Part shown: piece by piece, positions 9,609 through 19,696 of the stretch
Position numbering within the stretch: the stretch's first letter is position 1
How the letters are laid out: every line of letters starts with the position of its first letter
IMG/VR virus record: IMGVR_UViG_3300025168_000167
Coordinates: 1-44,500 of that record
DNA from: a virus
Direction: 5' to 3' (one strand)
Length of the DNA: 44,500 nucleotides
Made by a program: the position numbers and the translations under genes
Notes under the pieces: generated by a model
Told to the model about the DNA's origin: nothing
Databases searched by the model: none
The model's input: only the letters and a program-made list of their open reading frames with translations

Positions 9609-12205
9609 TATGGAATACGCGTCTGTAAACGTCTGGAAGTACGACCACCCATGTCTGGTATTCTGCCTCGACCAGACACAGGTAAATCCGCATACACATA
9701 TGGTTGGAGTTCGGGTTCAGAAGTCTCACTTCCTTCTGGTCGTTTAAGAATAATATCGGCAAACACTGGGTTTTCATTCTCAACAAATTGTTGATATTTA
9801 TCAGCTCCGGTTCTTTGACCCGCATTAAACGCTGACATAACCTCATCGTATGATTCTAAGGTTCCGTCTGGTTTAAGCTGAGCAAAATCAACTACAGTTG
9901 CATCTTGTGGGGTCATTCTAACTGACCATGTACCTTCTGTTCCTTGCTCACCTGCAAGTGCCAGTGTTCTACGGATATTTTCTTTACTGTAATTTAATGG
10001 GTCAGCCTTAGTACCACCAGCCATGTATTCTATTCTCCCTGGAGCTCTGCCTTCCATTAAGGCTTGATCAAACTCATTATCATTTAGCATACCTATCATA
10101 ATGGTTTGTAGTCGGTGGGCTTGTGCAGAAGGGTTTTCCCAAAACTTTGATTCAAGGCTAATAATATCATTAAGTATTGCTTGCTCACCCATCGCATATC
10201 TATCGCTTAATGCGTTTGCAGCTATGTATTTTCTTGCCCATGTATCTAATCTAGCTTTTGCTTGTTCTTTACTAAAATAATTAGCCCAGTCAGCACCAAA
10301 TGTACCCAACCCGTGAGTAGCTATTGTTTTAAGTACAGCCTCTGGACCAGTTCCCAACTCTGGGACAGCCTCTCTTAACATGTTTTCTAGTTCAGTTATT
10401 GCACCTTGTCTTGCAAACATTCTTTGTTTGAGTTGACCTACATCTTGTTCTGACATATTTCCTACAATCTGAACAGGGCGAGTATTACTTAAATCAATAT
10501 TTCCATCTTGATCAATTGTTGCTCCTTGTGGAGCCACATAGCTAGGGTCTGTTGCCTTTAACCTGTTGGGCAGAGCATTGTAAAGAGTTCCATTTTCGTT
10601 TTGAAAACCTGTCCACACCCTTTTAAGTTGACCTGTAATTGGGTCACTAATCATACGGAATTCTCTACCTACTCCATCATATTCAGGCATTCCATAGTCT
10701 TCAAACAATTTATTAACTGCATCCATTTGAGAAGTATCCCAATCTAATCCTAGTCTCATTGTTGTTTCACGAATGGCTACTTCTCTTTCTTGTTGGTTTC
10801 TAGCTTGTAATGCTGCTTCTTGTATAGAATTAGAAAGTACCTGTTGCATAAATTGTTGATTTCCTGCTGTTGCAGCTTGCACATTCCCTAAAGCTTTAAT
10901 AGCAATTTCTCTGTCCTCACCACGTAACTTATCTGCTAACAAGATGTTACGATCAAATGCCTTTTGTTTTCTTTGTAAGTCAAACATTTGCTGTTCTCTA
11001 GCTAAAGGAGCTAACAACTCTGCCGCCTTACCTGACCCTGCTGCTAATGAACCTAAGAATTTTCCGGGAGTTTGTGCCATCTCGTTAAAACCTTGAGCCA
11101 AAGCAAATAAAGCCTCTGGGCGATTGTCTACTGTACCCACAAAGTCTTCTTCAGCCTTTAACAACTCTTCTGGAGTTTGAACTGGAGTAGCACTGGGCTT
11201 CAATATGGCTGCTAATCTTTTTTGTTCTGCGTCTACATCTAGAGTTGGTGAAAGAACGTCTGAACCTTCTATTAATTGTTCAGAGCTTGACATTATTTCT
11301 TCTGCGGTTTGAGGTGCATTCAATCCTCGAGTCATTCTTTCTCTAACAGAAGCTTCGGTATAGGGGTTTTGCGATAAAACATTGCTCAAATATGCTGATT
11401 GACTTCCTAACCCTTGATTAGCATACACATTAGAAGGGTGCATAGCCGCTTGTTGTGCCTCTATCTGGGCTTGGGTATTTAGCATTTGCTCTGTTTGTGT
11501 AAGAGGACTGGTTGGTGGTGGTGTGGCTGCTTCACTAAAGTAAGGATTAGTAATTCCCGCAATATTATTAATATCACCAGTGTTTTGAACCGAGTAAATA
11601 TTACTACCCGTATAGATGTTTTCCCCCTGTGGAGGGCTACCTTGTTGCCTGTACACAGGGGCTTTAGACTTTTTTACAAGTCCTCCTCCATTGAACAAGT
11701 TTGGAGTTTCCATGGTTTCGGTCATTGTGGCTGTATCGCCCATTGGGGATTCTGTCATGGTTGCAGTCATAGACTCCTCCATGGGAGCTGCACCCTGTAA
11801 CATATCACTGCCCAACATACCCATGCCACCACCCTGTTCCATTAACTCAAAGGTCGGTTGCACCAGTGTAAGAACTGATTCCGGTGTAGCAGTAGCGTCT
11901 TTCCTTCCCACGTAATTAGCAAGTTCTGTATACCTTGCATCCAGTGGTTGGTTATCGCTGCGAATAGCATTTATCAAGCTTGCAGTATCTTCTGCTGCAT
12001 CTACTTGACCAAGCTTACCCGCTATATCTGCCATACCTTCGGTAATCATTTCTTGATCTTGCGGGGGAATCGGAGGCATTGCTTCCGGTTCGTTTAGGCC
12101 AAGTCCTTCCACAATGCCTCCCCCAGTTACAGAAGACGGCACAGAAGGAGTCGCCATACCGCCCTCTTGAAACATTTTTCGTCCCATTATTTTTTGAGAA
12201 AACAT
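9608..12205 (-). CDS. Large virion-associated protein, candidate internal virion protein
   Basis: An 865-aa protein. Its N-terminal 300 residues are low in complexity, rich in Met, Gly, Pro and Gln (repeated MTATMTESPM-like segments, then NGGGLVKKSK). The middle (about 330-480) is helical and Ala/Gln-rich (LFALAQGFNEMAQTPGKFLG). The C-terminal half looks more globular. The motif FNGGGLV/GGG before a basic patch recurs in large proteins of marine phages that carry a membrane- or DNA-associated N-terminus. The start at 12205 has AGGTAAGGG just upstream. Two further in-frame ATGs (residues 7 and 11) are possible starts. It is placed among the other giant proteins and is likely part of the same particle. 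Confidence 0.6.
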   Translation of the reverse strand: MFSQKIMGRKMFQEGGMATPSVPSSVTGGGIVEGLGLNEPEAMPPIPPQDQEMITEGMADIAGKLGQVDAAEDTASLINAIRSDNQPLDARYTELANYVGRKDATATPESVLTLVQPTFELMEQGGGMGMLGSDMLQGAAPMEESMTATMTESPMGDTATMTETMETPNLFNGGGLVKKSKAPVYRQQGSPPQGENIYTGSNIYSVQNTGDINNIAGITNPYFSEAATPPPTSPLTQTEQMLNTQAQIEAQQAAMHPSNVYANQGLGSQSAYLSNVLSQNPYTEASVRERMTRGLNAPQTAEEIMSSSEQLIEGSDVLSPTLDVDAEQKRLAAILKPSATPVQTPEELLKAEEDFVGTVDNRPEALFALAQGFNEMAQTPGKFLGSLAAGSGKAAELLAPLAREQQMFDLQRKQKAFDRNILLADKLRGEDREIAIKALGNVQAATAGNQQFMQQVLSNSIQEAALQARNQQEREVAIRETTMRLGLDWDTSQMDAVNKLFEDYGMPEYDGVGREFRMISDPITGQLKRVWTGFQNENGTLYNALPNRLKATDPSYVAPQGATIDQDGNIDLSNTRPVQIVGNMSEQDVGQLKQRMFARQGAITELENMLREAVPELGTGPEAVLKTIATHGLGTFGADWANYFSKEQAKARLDTWARKYIAANALSDRYAMGEQAILNDIISLESKFWENPSAQAHRLQTIMIGMLNDNEFDQALMEGRAPGRIEYMAGGTKADPLNYSKENIRRTLALAGEQGTEGTWSVRMTPQDATVVDFAQLKPDGTLESYDEVMSAFNAGQRTGADKYQQFVENENPVFADIILKRPEGSETSEPELQPYVYADLPVSGRGRIPDMGGRTSRRLQTRIP

Positions 12206-12210
12206 AACCC

Positions 12211-12414
12211 TTACCTAATAGAGAAAGAAAAACCACGAAGCATTGCGCCTTTACCCCGCGCTTTGCCCTTAGACATTTTACCCTTAGTCACTTTAGGGGT
12301 TTTAACTTCGTATTCATAAGGCAAAAACACCTCACCTTGATCCTGTATATACTCTACTTCCACTGGCTTGGGTGGGTCTTTAGGCTTGCTGCCAAAAATC
12401 ACTCGCTTAACCAT
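12211..12414 (-). CDS. Small basic protein between large virion genes
   Basis: A 67-aa protein with a Pro/Lys-rich start (GSKPKDPPKPVEVEYIQ) and a strongly basic C-terminal third (KVTKGKMSKGKARGKGAM). It has no membrane segment or enzyme motif. The charge would suit binding to packaged DNA. It lies 9 bp from the previous gene and 5 bp from the next in the structural operon, so it is almost certainly translated. Function unknown. Confidence 0.6.
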   Translation of the reverse strand: MVKRVIFGSKPKDPPKPVEVEYIQDQGEVFLPYEYEVKTPKVTKGKMSKGKARGKGAMLRGFSFSIR

Positions 12415-12423
12415 AATAGTCTC

Positions 12424-15400
12424 CTAGATTATTCCTGCTGTTTTCGCCCCTGCTGCGGTGGCCGCTAAACTACCTATGCCACCAATAGCTTGAGCAGCAG
12501 CACTTGGCTGTTGGTCATATCTTTTAGTCATCTGCATTTGGGAACTTGGTGCGCCACGTAACACATCACTCATAAAACCTACTCGTTGGTATGGTTCTTG
12601 TATGTCTTGCATACGTGTAGCTCGTGTTGCATCTAATGCTCTTTGGTTTGCAGCACGTTCGGCCTGACCTGCTGCTTCTAAACTGGCGATGTCGCGGATG
12701 TTTATGTCTTGGCCTAACCTGCCCATCTCTGCTTGATTAATACCAAGCTGGCGACCCAAATCACCCATTTTAATAATGTCTTGTGTGGTTCTACCATACT
12801 GGTCTACACCCTGTAACCCTAGTTTACTGCGCGACTCACCCAACCTACCCGTAAGACCAGCTAAATTGCCTAGTGTATTCGCACTTTGTAGCTGTGTTCC
12901 TGCGCCCTGTTGACCCATTGTAGATATACTACTGGCAAAGTCACCTAACCCCCTACCTGCCTGTAAGCCTACCTGTGCCGCTTGAGTGCCCATACCCCCT
13001 ATTAGCTGCCCTGCGCGTTGACCACGCTGCTGTGCGTTCTCAAAAGCTGTCATAGCATTCTGTTGGGCTTGCCCATAACCTTGTGCCCGTAACCCTGCTG
13101 CTGTCTTAGCTTGTTGCTCTAGGAGGTTTCTATCTAATTCACTCTCAGCTAAAGCGGCACGATTACCACCAAACGCCCCCGCCTGAACAGCTCTTGCGCG
13201 TAAGGCTTGTTTTTGCTGCTCTCCTGCTCGGGTTAAATCACCCATTGCTGCGTCAATAACCGCAGTTTCGTATGGGTTCATGTAGGAGGTTGTACCTGTT
13301 GTGGGATCAAACTGACCTGTAGTCCCTGCTAATTCTCTAATACCTCTGGCAGTTGTGGCATAGCCAATGTCACCTGCACCTCTTGTTCTTGCACGACCTT
13401 CACCCAACGAGCCAATACCCGCCAAAGCAGCATTTCGACCAAATTGACCTGCCTGACCTGCTTGATTCCTTGCTTGTAGCATTGTGCCAACGCCAGAAGT
13501 AACAAACGGGTCGTATTCTCTTAAATATTTTTCTGTGCCGTAATCACTTATAGGTATTCTGTCACGGTAGGTATCTTGTAATCCTCTTTTAACTTGGCCT
13601 AATGTTTCTGCTCCTGCTAGTGTGGCGTTTTGATACACACCTCTATTAGCCTGTGCCATACGGTAGGCTTCTTGCTCTAAAGGAGATAGCCCCGCTACTT
13701 GGTAAGCAGGTAATCCACCAGCAGGTTCTTTTTCGGCTAATGTTTTAGCTAAATCTATTACGCCTAATTTTCTAGCTTCGATTTCTGGTGATTCGCGCGT
13801 TATTGTTGTTGTAGCACCCGTAGGAGTAGTTACTGTTGGGTTGACAGGAGTGAGGTTGGTAGTAGGTGTACTACGCAAATAATCCGCACTGTACCCCAAG
13901 TTTGTAAGATTTTGAGTAAGAAAATCTTGGCTAACCCCCGCCATGTTAGCCAGAGTAGACGTATCCATGTTTTGTTGTTTAGCCATATCTATCAAACTAC
14001 GGGTGTCGGCTTCTGTAATTTGATCAGGTGCTGTTTTGTATTTACTAATCAACCCTGCAATGGTGGATGTGTCGAAAGTTTGAGTTCCTCCGGCTCCTGG
14101 AGTTAAAGTTGGTGGAGTAACAGTTGGATTTGGAAGTGTTGGATTTGGAAGTGTAGGTGTTCCACCCCCGTTAATTTCTGGAGTAAAAGTCCCTTCGCCA
14201 CCTGTTAATGTTCCTGCGCCACCTTCCATGCCTATAGTAAGACCACCCAATCCTGGAGTAAGACCATCCAATCCTGGAGTAAATGTCCCTCCGCCACCTC
14301 CGGCTGTTGGTGTCACCGGAGTTGGTGTTGGTGTCACCGGAGTTGGTGTTGGTGTCACCGGAGTTGGTGTTGGTGTCACCGGAGTTGGTGTTGGTGTTGG
14401 TCTCTCCGGATCTATTTCCGGGACTTCACCACCCATTTCTTGTTGTTGTAGTATTTGAGAAAAATTTTGCTGTATTTGGTCTACAGGAACCTGATAAATG
14501 TCAGATGCCTCGTCAAACGTCATCATCCCATTTTTTAGCATTTGTGTAACTTGGGCTACTTCATCCTGAGTATAGTTTCCATCTGGCCTGAAAGTTGGAA
14601 CCCTGTCCTGAACCTGTGGCGGTGGTGTACTGGTTGGTAGTCCGGTAACTGGATCTACATAGGTAGTAGAAATAGCAGTGTCCCCAAGCTCGGCAATACT
14701 TCCTATTCCACCAATAGGGTCTGACTGTATTGGGGGTGGCGGTGGCAGTCGTCCCGGAAACCCCGTTGTACCTCGTGGTGGTGGATCAGGCGGCCTTCCT
14801 GCATCCTGTAGCGGAGCTAATTGATTTTGGGACGCAAACTGTGCCGCTGTTCCGGCGGGCATACCAAACATCTGTTCAAGTTGTGATGAAGGCATTCCCA
14901 TCTCACTCGCTTGCTGAAATGCCGCTATTTGTACTTCAGGACTAACCTGACCCGTGGCAGCAAACTCGGCTTGGGCACGTTCAAGCGGCTCCTGGAATCT
15001 GGGTGCAGTATCATACGCTATTGGACGGGGTGGTTCGGCATAGACAGTAGGGTCTGACTCTACATCTGGCTTTTGTGGTAGTTCACCCCGTTGACCCAAT
15101 GTACCGATTCCCGTTGGTAGATCTGGTGGTAGCTGTCGTGGTGGTTCTGGTGGTAGCTGTCGTGGTGGTTCTGGTGGTAGTTGTCGTGGTGGTTCTGGTG
15201 GTCGTTCTGGTCTTGGTTCTGGTTCGAATCTTTCCGGCCCAGCCATGTCTATACCCAATGCTTGTGAGGTAGCTGCTGCTGTACCTGCTGGCATACCAAA
15301 CATAGATTCTAATTGTGCTCCTGATATTCCTTGTCTATTGGCCTGAGCAAACACATCCCGTTGGATATTTGTGGGAACCGTAACTCCCTGTGCAGCCATC

Positions 15401-15591
15401 GCCTGAGCATTAGCCATAGGGTTTTGAGATAGCCAATTTTGATACCCTTCATCTTGACCAGCGATCACTTGTATTGGACCCACCATTGGTGGTGCATCTC
15501 CCGGACGGGGAGGATTAGCCTGTTTATACTGCCGGTATAAAGTGCTAGTCACCCTACTCATGGGGGTTTGAAACTGTGGAGGTAAGGCCAT
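12424..15591 (-). CDS. Large repeat-rich virion-associated protein
   Basis: A 1055-aa protein. The N-terminal half has two copies of a module ending SQ/GAQLE(Q/S)MFGMPAGTA (near residues 95-110 and 235-250), joined by proline-rich linkers. These contain PEPPRQLP octapeptides (about 130-157) and PTPTPVT heptapeptides (about 400-428). The C-terminal third is helical, rich in Ala, Gln and Gly (for example RAVQAGAFGGNRAALAESEL) and resembles long helical internal or tail-associated proteins of marine podoviruses. No catalytic motif is visible. The start overlaps the preceding stop as TAATG at 15591. Role inferred from size, composition and neighbours. Confidence 0.6.
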   Translation of the reverse strand: MALPPQFQTPMSRVTSTLYRQYKQANPPRPGDAPPMVGPIQVIAGQDEGYQNWLSQNPMANAQAMAAQGVTVPTNIQRDVFAQANRQGISGAQLESMFGMPAGTAAATSQALGIDMAGPERFEPEPRPERPPEPPRQLPPEPPRQLPPEPPRQLPPDLPTGIGTLGQRGELPQKPDVESDPTVYAEPPRPIAYDTAPRFQEPLERAQAEFAATGQVSPEVQIAAFQQASEMGMPSSQLEQMFGMPAGTAAQFASQNQLAPLQDAGRPPDPPPRGTTGFPGRLPPPPPIQSDPIGGIGSIAELGDTAISTTYVDPVTGLPTSTPPPQVQDRVPTFRPDGNYTQDEVAQVTQMLKNGMMTFDEASDIYQVPVDQIQQNFSQILQQQEMGGEVPEIDPERPTPTPTPVTPTPTPVTPTPTPVTPTPTPVTPTAGGGGGTFTPGLDGLTPGLGGLTIGMEGGAGTLTGGEGTFTPEINGGGTPTLPNPTLPNPTVTPPTLTPGAGGTQTFDTSTIAGLISKYKTAPDQITEADTRSLIDMAKQQNMDTSTLANMAGVSQDFLTQNLTNLGYSADYLRSTPTTNLTPVNPTVTTPTGATTTITRESPEIEARKLGVIDLAKTLAEKEPAGGLPAYQVAGLSPLEQEAYRMAQANRGVYQNATLAGAETLGQVKRGLQDTYRDRIPISDYGTEKYLREYDPFVTSGVGTMLQARNQAGQAGQFGRNAALAGIGSLGEGRARTRGAGDIGYATTARGIRELAGTTGQFDPTTGTTSYMNPYETAVIDAAMGDLTRAGEQQKQALRARAVQAGAFGGNRAALAESELDRNLLEQQAKTAAGLRAQGYGQAQQNAMTAFENAQQRGQRAGQLIGGMGTQAAQVGLQAGRGLGDFASSISTMGQQGAGTQLQSANTLGNLAGLTGRLGESRSKLGLQGVDQYGRTTQDIIKMGDLGRQLGINQAEMGRLGQDINIRDIASLEAAGQAERAANQRALDATRATRMQDIQEPYQRVGFMSDVLRGAPSSQMQMTKRYDQQPSAAAQAIGGIGSLAATAAGAKTAGII
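14309..14392. repeat. Tandem 21-bp repeat, four copies, coding
   Basis: Four perfect copies of a 21-bp unit (GGTGTCACCGGAGTTGGTGT plus T) begin at 14309, 14330, 14351 and 14372. They encode PTPTPVT linkers on the minus strand, so copy number could vary without a frameshift. Each unit contains the palindrome GGTGTCACC-like core. Confidence 0.9.
15123..15206. repeat. Tandem 24-bp repeat, three and a half copies, coding
   Basis: Units begin at 15123, 15147 and 15171, with a partial fourth at 15195. On the minus strand they encode the octapeptide PEPPRQLP. It is an in-frame minisatellite in a proline-rich linker and not a CRISPR array, because there are no spacers. Confidence 0.9.
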
Positions 15592-17129
15592 TATGCTGCT
15601 CCTTCTAAACGCTTCATTGTGCGGTACATTTCCCTTGCACCTTTAATTCTATCGCCATCTCCTGCACCCCTTACGGCCTTGGCCGTAAATACAAACTCTC
15701 CATCACTTAACATGGCTGGTATGCTATCGCTAGTTCCTGTTCCTGCCCCGTTAATTGCTCCACCTGCTCTCGCATAAAAAGCTTGAGCCATAGGTGTGTT
15801 AGCCAAAATTCCAGGACTGGTTAAACCTACACTCGGGGTTGCAACCACTGGCGAATCATAAACAGGAGGTACATTAGCTCCAGGAGCAAGTGACCCAGCC
15901 CCACGTTGAAAGTAAGGGTTGCGCCCTACAAAATCTGCATAGTTATAGCCGTATTTTTCGGGTTGTTGTGCTAATAAGTCTTCACCTGTTGTGCCAAATT
16001 CTTCTTCTAGTGCGCCAAAATCCATGGGTTCTTCTTCAAAACCACCCATAGCGGCTACACCTAACGTACCTAATCCTGCTATTGGACCGTATTGCTGAAG
16101 CAAATTCATGTCTTCATACCCTGTTCTAGTAGGGCTAATTTTGTCTCTATAAAAATCGCCTGCTTTATCCAACATTGTTCTAGATTCAGGAGGAGTATAA
16201 GGATCTTTAGCAGCAACACCTGAGACTGGCGCACCAGTGGGAGTAGAAACAAAATCACCTGCTGTGGTTGCTATGCCGCGTAAGGCAGGTATATCAGCCC
16301 CTGTATACTGTGCTGGTGGACCACCCATCGGTCCTTGACCCATAATAGGTTGAGGTGGTGGCATTTGAGTTCCCGCACTTTGCGCTGCCGCTTGCCCCAT
16401 TGGGCTATTAGCAAACTCTACTAATTGTTGGTCAGTAAACCCACCCGTAACACTTGCGCTTGGGTCAGCAGCACTAACGGCTTCCGAACCAGCAGCCGAA
16501 GTGAATGCCTGTGGTTGTGCCGTCATGGGTGAAGTAATAGCATCCCCCATTGACGAGAATCCTGCGCTGGTTCTTTCCCCTAGCGAAGTTCCAGCAGGTT
16601 GATTTATAGCCGTACCTACTCCTTGTGCAACTACACCCGTTGCATAACCAATAGCAGCAGATTTTAAGCCATCTTTAAAGCTACCACCTTGTATCATGGT
16701 GCTTGCACCACTGGTAATAGCATTAGCTACCGGAACAGGAACCCCCATACTCGCTAAAAAGACAGTAGCCACAATAGGCAATACTACTTTTGCAACCTTC
16801 TTAATACCTTTCCACAGCTTACTCAGAAAAAATTCAGGCATACCTGTTTCTGGGTTGATGCTGTTTAATTCATTACCTACAATATATCGCTCTGGATCTA
16901 ACCCCATTTCTCGGAGTTGTTCATAAACCATTTCGGCCATTTTAGGGTTGGCTTCCATTACCTCCATAGGGATAACAGTTTCACCCTCGGCAGCATGAAC
17001 TATATAAGTATCTTCTTCACGCCCCATATCCGCCAAAATTTTGGCGGCATTGTGCATAGCGGGAGTTAATTGAATTCCAGAGAGGGGTTGGTAATGTAAA
17101 TTAGAAATACCCTGCATTTTTAGCACCAT
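15591..17129 (-). CDS. Virion-associated protein with hydrophobic central region
   Basis: A 512-aa protein. Residues 1-110 form a mixed domain (AEGETVIPMEVMEANP). Next comes a basic amphipathic segment and a membrane-like stretch, VVLPIVATVFLASMGVPVPV (about 120-139), followed by Gly/Ala-rich helices. The C-terminus has GTGTSDSIPAMLSDGEFVFT, a motif I recall from tail- or internal-virion proteins of marine phages. The hydrophobic central region would suit membrane insertion during DNA entry. The start at 17129 has a weak ribosome site, and the ATG at residue 5 is an alternative. It overlaps the downstream gene start (TAATG). Confidence 0.6.
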   Translation of the reverse strand: MVLKMQGISNLHYQPLSGIQLTPAMHNAAKILADMGREEDTYIVHAAEGETVIPMEVMEANPKMAEMVYEQLREMGLDPERYIVGNELNSINPETGMPEFFLSKLWKGIKKVAKVVLPIVATVFLASMGVPVPVANAITSGASTMIQGGSFKDGLKSAAIGYATGVVAQGVGTAINQPAGTSLGERTSAGFSSMGDAITSPMTAQPQAFTSAAGSEAVSAADPSASVTGGFTDQQLVEFANSPMGQAAAQSAGTQMPPPQPIMGQGPMGGPPAQYTGADIPALRGIATTAGDFVSTPTGAPVSGVAAKDPYTPPESRTMLDKAGDFYRDKISPTRTGYEDMNLLQQYGPIAGLGTLGVAAMGGFEEEPMDFGALEEEFGTTGEDLLAQQPEKYGYNYADFVGRNPYFQRGAGSLAPGANVPPVYDSPVVATPSVGLTSPGILANTPMAQAFYARAGGAINGAGTGTSDSIPAMLSDGEFVFTAKAVRGAGDGDRIKGAREMYRTMKRLEGAA

Positions 17130-17221
17130 TTTTTCACAAAATGAATGATTTTTATTTGCAGGATTAGCGATTTCCTGTAAAACGCTGTGTGCATCATACT
17201 AGGCTCCCAAAACCCTGACAA

Positions 17222-17518
17222 CTACGTTGTAGTAACGGTAACACTTCCCACAGCTCCAGTAGCTGAGTTTCCTGCTAAATAAGGCATGTTAGCTAAAGCA
17301 ATATGAACAACACCTTCCACTTGAAATAACGCCCCTATTTCCAAACCCTGATCATTTGTTTGTAAATCTGTTAAAGTCAAGGTCGTTGCCCGTAAATCTC
17401 CGGGATTTTGTACCTGTTCTAAAAAGACACTAAATGCCTGTACAACACTAGCCATGTAAGCAGAATTATAATCTGCAGGAGCTTGGGGAAATAAAGGCCG
17501 TACAACTCTACGGGTCAT
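17222..17518 (-). CDS. Small conserved structural protein
   Basis: A 98-aa protein starting MTRRVVRPLFPQAP. It is predicted mainly beta with one helix (YMASVVQAFSVFLEQVQNPG). It overlaps the large preceding gene by 4 bp (ATGA), so it is translationally coupled to it. Its end shares the VGSVTVT-type terminus seen in other small virion proteins of this block. I do not recognise a named family. A tail or connector accessory is likely from position. A 92-bp gap with no visible gene follows it (17130-17221). Confidence 0.6.
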   Translation of the reverse strand: MTRRVVRPLFPQAPADYNSAYMASVVQAFSVFLEQVQNPGDLRATTLTLTDLQTNDQGLEIGALFQVEGVVHIALANMPYLAGNSATGAVGSVTVTTT

Positions 17519-19473
17519 CTTCTACCGTCCTCAATAATCTCTACACGGGGAGTTCCTAACCGCCATTGCACCCCTGTCACGTTTGACTCAACTTTCAATG
17601 CGAAAGATCTACCCCGTAAACGAATGTTCTTTTGGTTAGTAAACTGCTGAACCGGAGTGCTGGCTGTTTTAGTAACCGCACTTGTGTCTGTTTGTAAGTA
17701 AGACCCTCCAGGATAGTTGCGAGTTTTTAATGTCATATCCACAGTAGCATCTGTATCAGTGCTTTGGTCAAAAGTTAAATCGGGTATCAATCTAGTAAGA
17801 AAAACAAAGTTTTCACCTTGTCCTATATCCATTTGACTACTCTCGATATAACTGGTTATGGCGCTGGCAGGGGTGGTAGAACCATCGTCTAAGCCGAATT
17901 CATGGTTGTATAAATAGCCATCTGTGCTTGCAGCAATAGGATAAGTGTTTTTTCCTCTGTCCATCCATGCACTACGAGACAGAGTACCGTAATACCAGAT
18001 GTTTTGTTCGTAATTAAAAACAACATAACTACTTAAACTAGTCGACCCAGCAGGACAGTAAAACCACCATATCTCTCCAAAAGAAGAATTTAAAGCAGCC
18101 GTAACTTGTTCTATTTGTGAGTAGTTAAAGTCACTAAAAACGTAACTGAGTACATCACAAGGGAGCTTTTGTACTTGGCCGTTATAAACATAAAACTCCT
18201 CTACACCCATCCAAAAAACCATATCATCAACAGCTTTAGCTGCTAACGGACCCGCTATGGTAGTGTTTTCTGAAATCTGGTCAATGCCAAACGTGAAAGG
18301 AGGACCAAGATATTGCATGGCGTGTACAGAAACATCGGTAAAAACCAATACACGCTGGCGTGTTTCTATTGCACAAATAAATTGAGTACCTGCACCTAAT
18401 CTTAAACTACCAGCAGTAGAAGCTAAATTAGTTGTAGGATTTAAATTATCAGGTGTCCATACAGTTACACTTTCTTGATCACTAAACCTAATAAGTAATG
18501 GATCTAAAACCCCTGTAGAAACACCATTACTGTCCACATCGTCACAACCAAAACAAATAACGTGTCTGTCTCTATCACTTAACATCACTTGTTTAGCTAC
18601 AGTTGGTGTACTGGTTTGCGCTCCACTCAAACTAGAAATTGCAGTTCCTCTGTCTGTTCCTAGAGTATCTGCACTTGTGTCCCAGTAAAAAATCCCACCG
18701 TCACGTACACCAAATAACAAATCTTCCCCAAAATTATCCTGCGACCACACCCTCAAAGTATTAGCTGCGGTCAATGGAGAAGCACCTGCCCACGTACCTG
18801 AACTCCAAGCACCTGCCCCCCACCCTGTACCACTTACGGCAACTGCTAGTCCCGTGTTTATTTGATAAGTACCTACTACACTACCCCCACCATTACCTGT
18901 GTCTGAACTATTGGCACTGACTAAAGTAGGATCAAGTTGACCATCCACAGTTATGCTTTGTATAGAAGTACCTGCTGTTCTTGCTTGAATCGTATATGTA
19001 CTAACAGTAGGGACACTCACTATCTGATATTCTTGATTCAATACAGCAGCCGTAATAACTCCTCCTAGTGATACTGCCCCGCTAAACGTAACAAAATCAT
19101 TCTCTATTGCCCCGTGTGTGGTATCTGTAATAGTAATGGTAGAAGACCCATTGGTAGCGGCAAAAGTAACATCCCCTGCTGAGGTAGTTGCTCGTATGGG
19201 GGTAATATCGTAAAACGTACCTCCTTCCTCTATGTACATTTTCCAACCAGTACCCACACCCATGTACTTATTTGAGGATAAGTCAATAAAGGAAAAAAGA
19301 GATCTACATATGCCTAAAAAACTATTGGTAGAATATTTAGCCCATCCTCCTATTTTTTCTGGTAAATTTGATTTAAATCTGATTTTATTAGAGTCAAACC
19401 ACCCACCCTCATTAGTATAAGAAGTTGTATCTCTAACCACTCCGGGTTTGAACTGCAAATTGGCAAATGGCAT
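17515..19473 (-). CDS. Tail hub/nozzle or packaged-DNA stabilisation-like protein
   Basis: A 652-aa, mostly beta protein starting MPFANLQFKPGVVRDTTSYT. This start (a short PGI/VxRDxT motif and GGWFDSNKIRF, residues 20-32) is typical of the large tail-tube or nozzle proteins of podoviruses and of P22 gp10-like stabilisation proteins in marine phages. Mid-protein segments such as WSQDNFGEDLLFGVRDGGIFYWD and VFWMGVEEFYVYNGQVQKLPCDV fit beta-propeller blades. An Ig-like insert with short tandem motifs lies near 100-185. It likely forms the distal tail knob. The assignment rests on pattern recognition and position downstream of the connector genes. Confidence 0.7.
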   Translation of the reverse strand: MPFANLQFKPGVVRDTTSYTNEGGWFDSNKIRFKSNLPEKIGGWAKYSTNSFLGICRSLFSFIDLSSNKYMGVGTGWKMYIEEGGTFYDITPIRATTSAGDVTFAATNGSSTITITDTTHGAIENDFVTFSGAVSLGGVITAAVLNQEYQIVSVPTVSTYTIQARTAGTSIQSITVDGQLDPTLVSANSSDTGNGGGSVVGTYQINTGLAVAVSGTGWGAGAWSSGTWAGASPLTAANTLRVWSQDNFGEDLLFGVRDGGIFYWDTSADTLGTDRGTAISSLSGAQTSTPTVAKQVMLSDRDRHVICFGCDDVDSNGVSTGVLDPLLIRFSDQESVTVWTPDNLNPTTNLASTAGSLRLGAGTQFICAIETRQRVLVFTDVSVHAMQYLGPPFTFGIDQISENTTIAGPLAAKAVDDMVFWMGVEEFYVYNGQVQKLPCDVLSYVFSDFNYSQIEQVTAALNSSFGEIWWFYCPAGSTSLSSYVVFNYEQNIWYYGTLSRSAWMDRGKNTYPIAASTDGYLYNHEFGLDDGSTTPASAITSYIESSQMDIGQGENFVFLTRLIPDLTFDQSTDTDATVDMTLKTRNYPGGSYLQTDTSAVTKTASTPVQQFTNQKNIRLRGRSFALKVESNVTGVQWRLGTPRVEIIEDGRR

Positions 19474-19694
19474 TATTTATCCACCTTGTTTTCTAATCGC
19501 TTAAATATTGCACCTAACATGTCCTTAATATCTCTAATGTCCTCGCGATAATCTTCCTTGGCAATGTATTTTTCAGGGACTGATTTGATATCTTCGTCTA
19601 ATTTATCTAGAAGTGCAAAAACACGATTGACCATCCACCCCCCAAAAAAAGAAATAGTTATAATCGCGATGTTAAACATTGTTTGATAATCCAT
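19473..19694 (-). CDS. Small membrane protein with C-terminal coiled coil
   Basis: A 73-aa protein. Residues 6-27 (MFNIAIITISFFGGWMVNRV) form one transmembrane helix. Residues 30-73 are charged and helical (KLDEDIKSVPEKYIAKEDY, then a heptad-like end). This layout resembles XhlA-type or spanin-like lysis accessory proteins. It overlaps the start of the neighbouring gene by one base (TAATG) and lies 2 bp from another membrane-anchored coiled-coil gene. Lysis or virion-anchor role is inferred. No enzymatic domain. Confidence 0.6.
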   Translation of the reverse strand: MDYQTMFNIAIITISFFGGWMVNRVFALLDKLDEDIKSVPEKYIAKEDYREDIRDIKDMLGAIFKRLENKVDK

Positions 19695-19696
19695 AG

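Noticed and set aside
14309-15206. CRISPR array
   Set aside because: The repeats are contiguous without spacers and keep a proline-rich reading frame.
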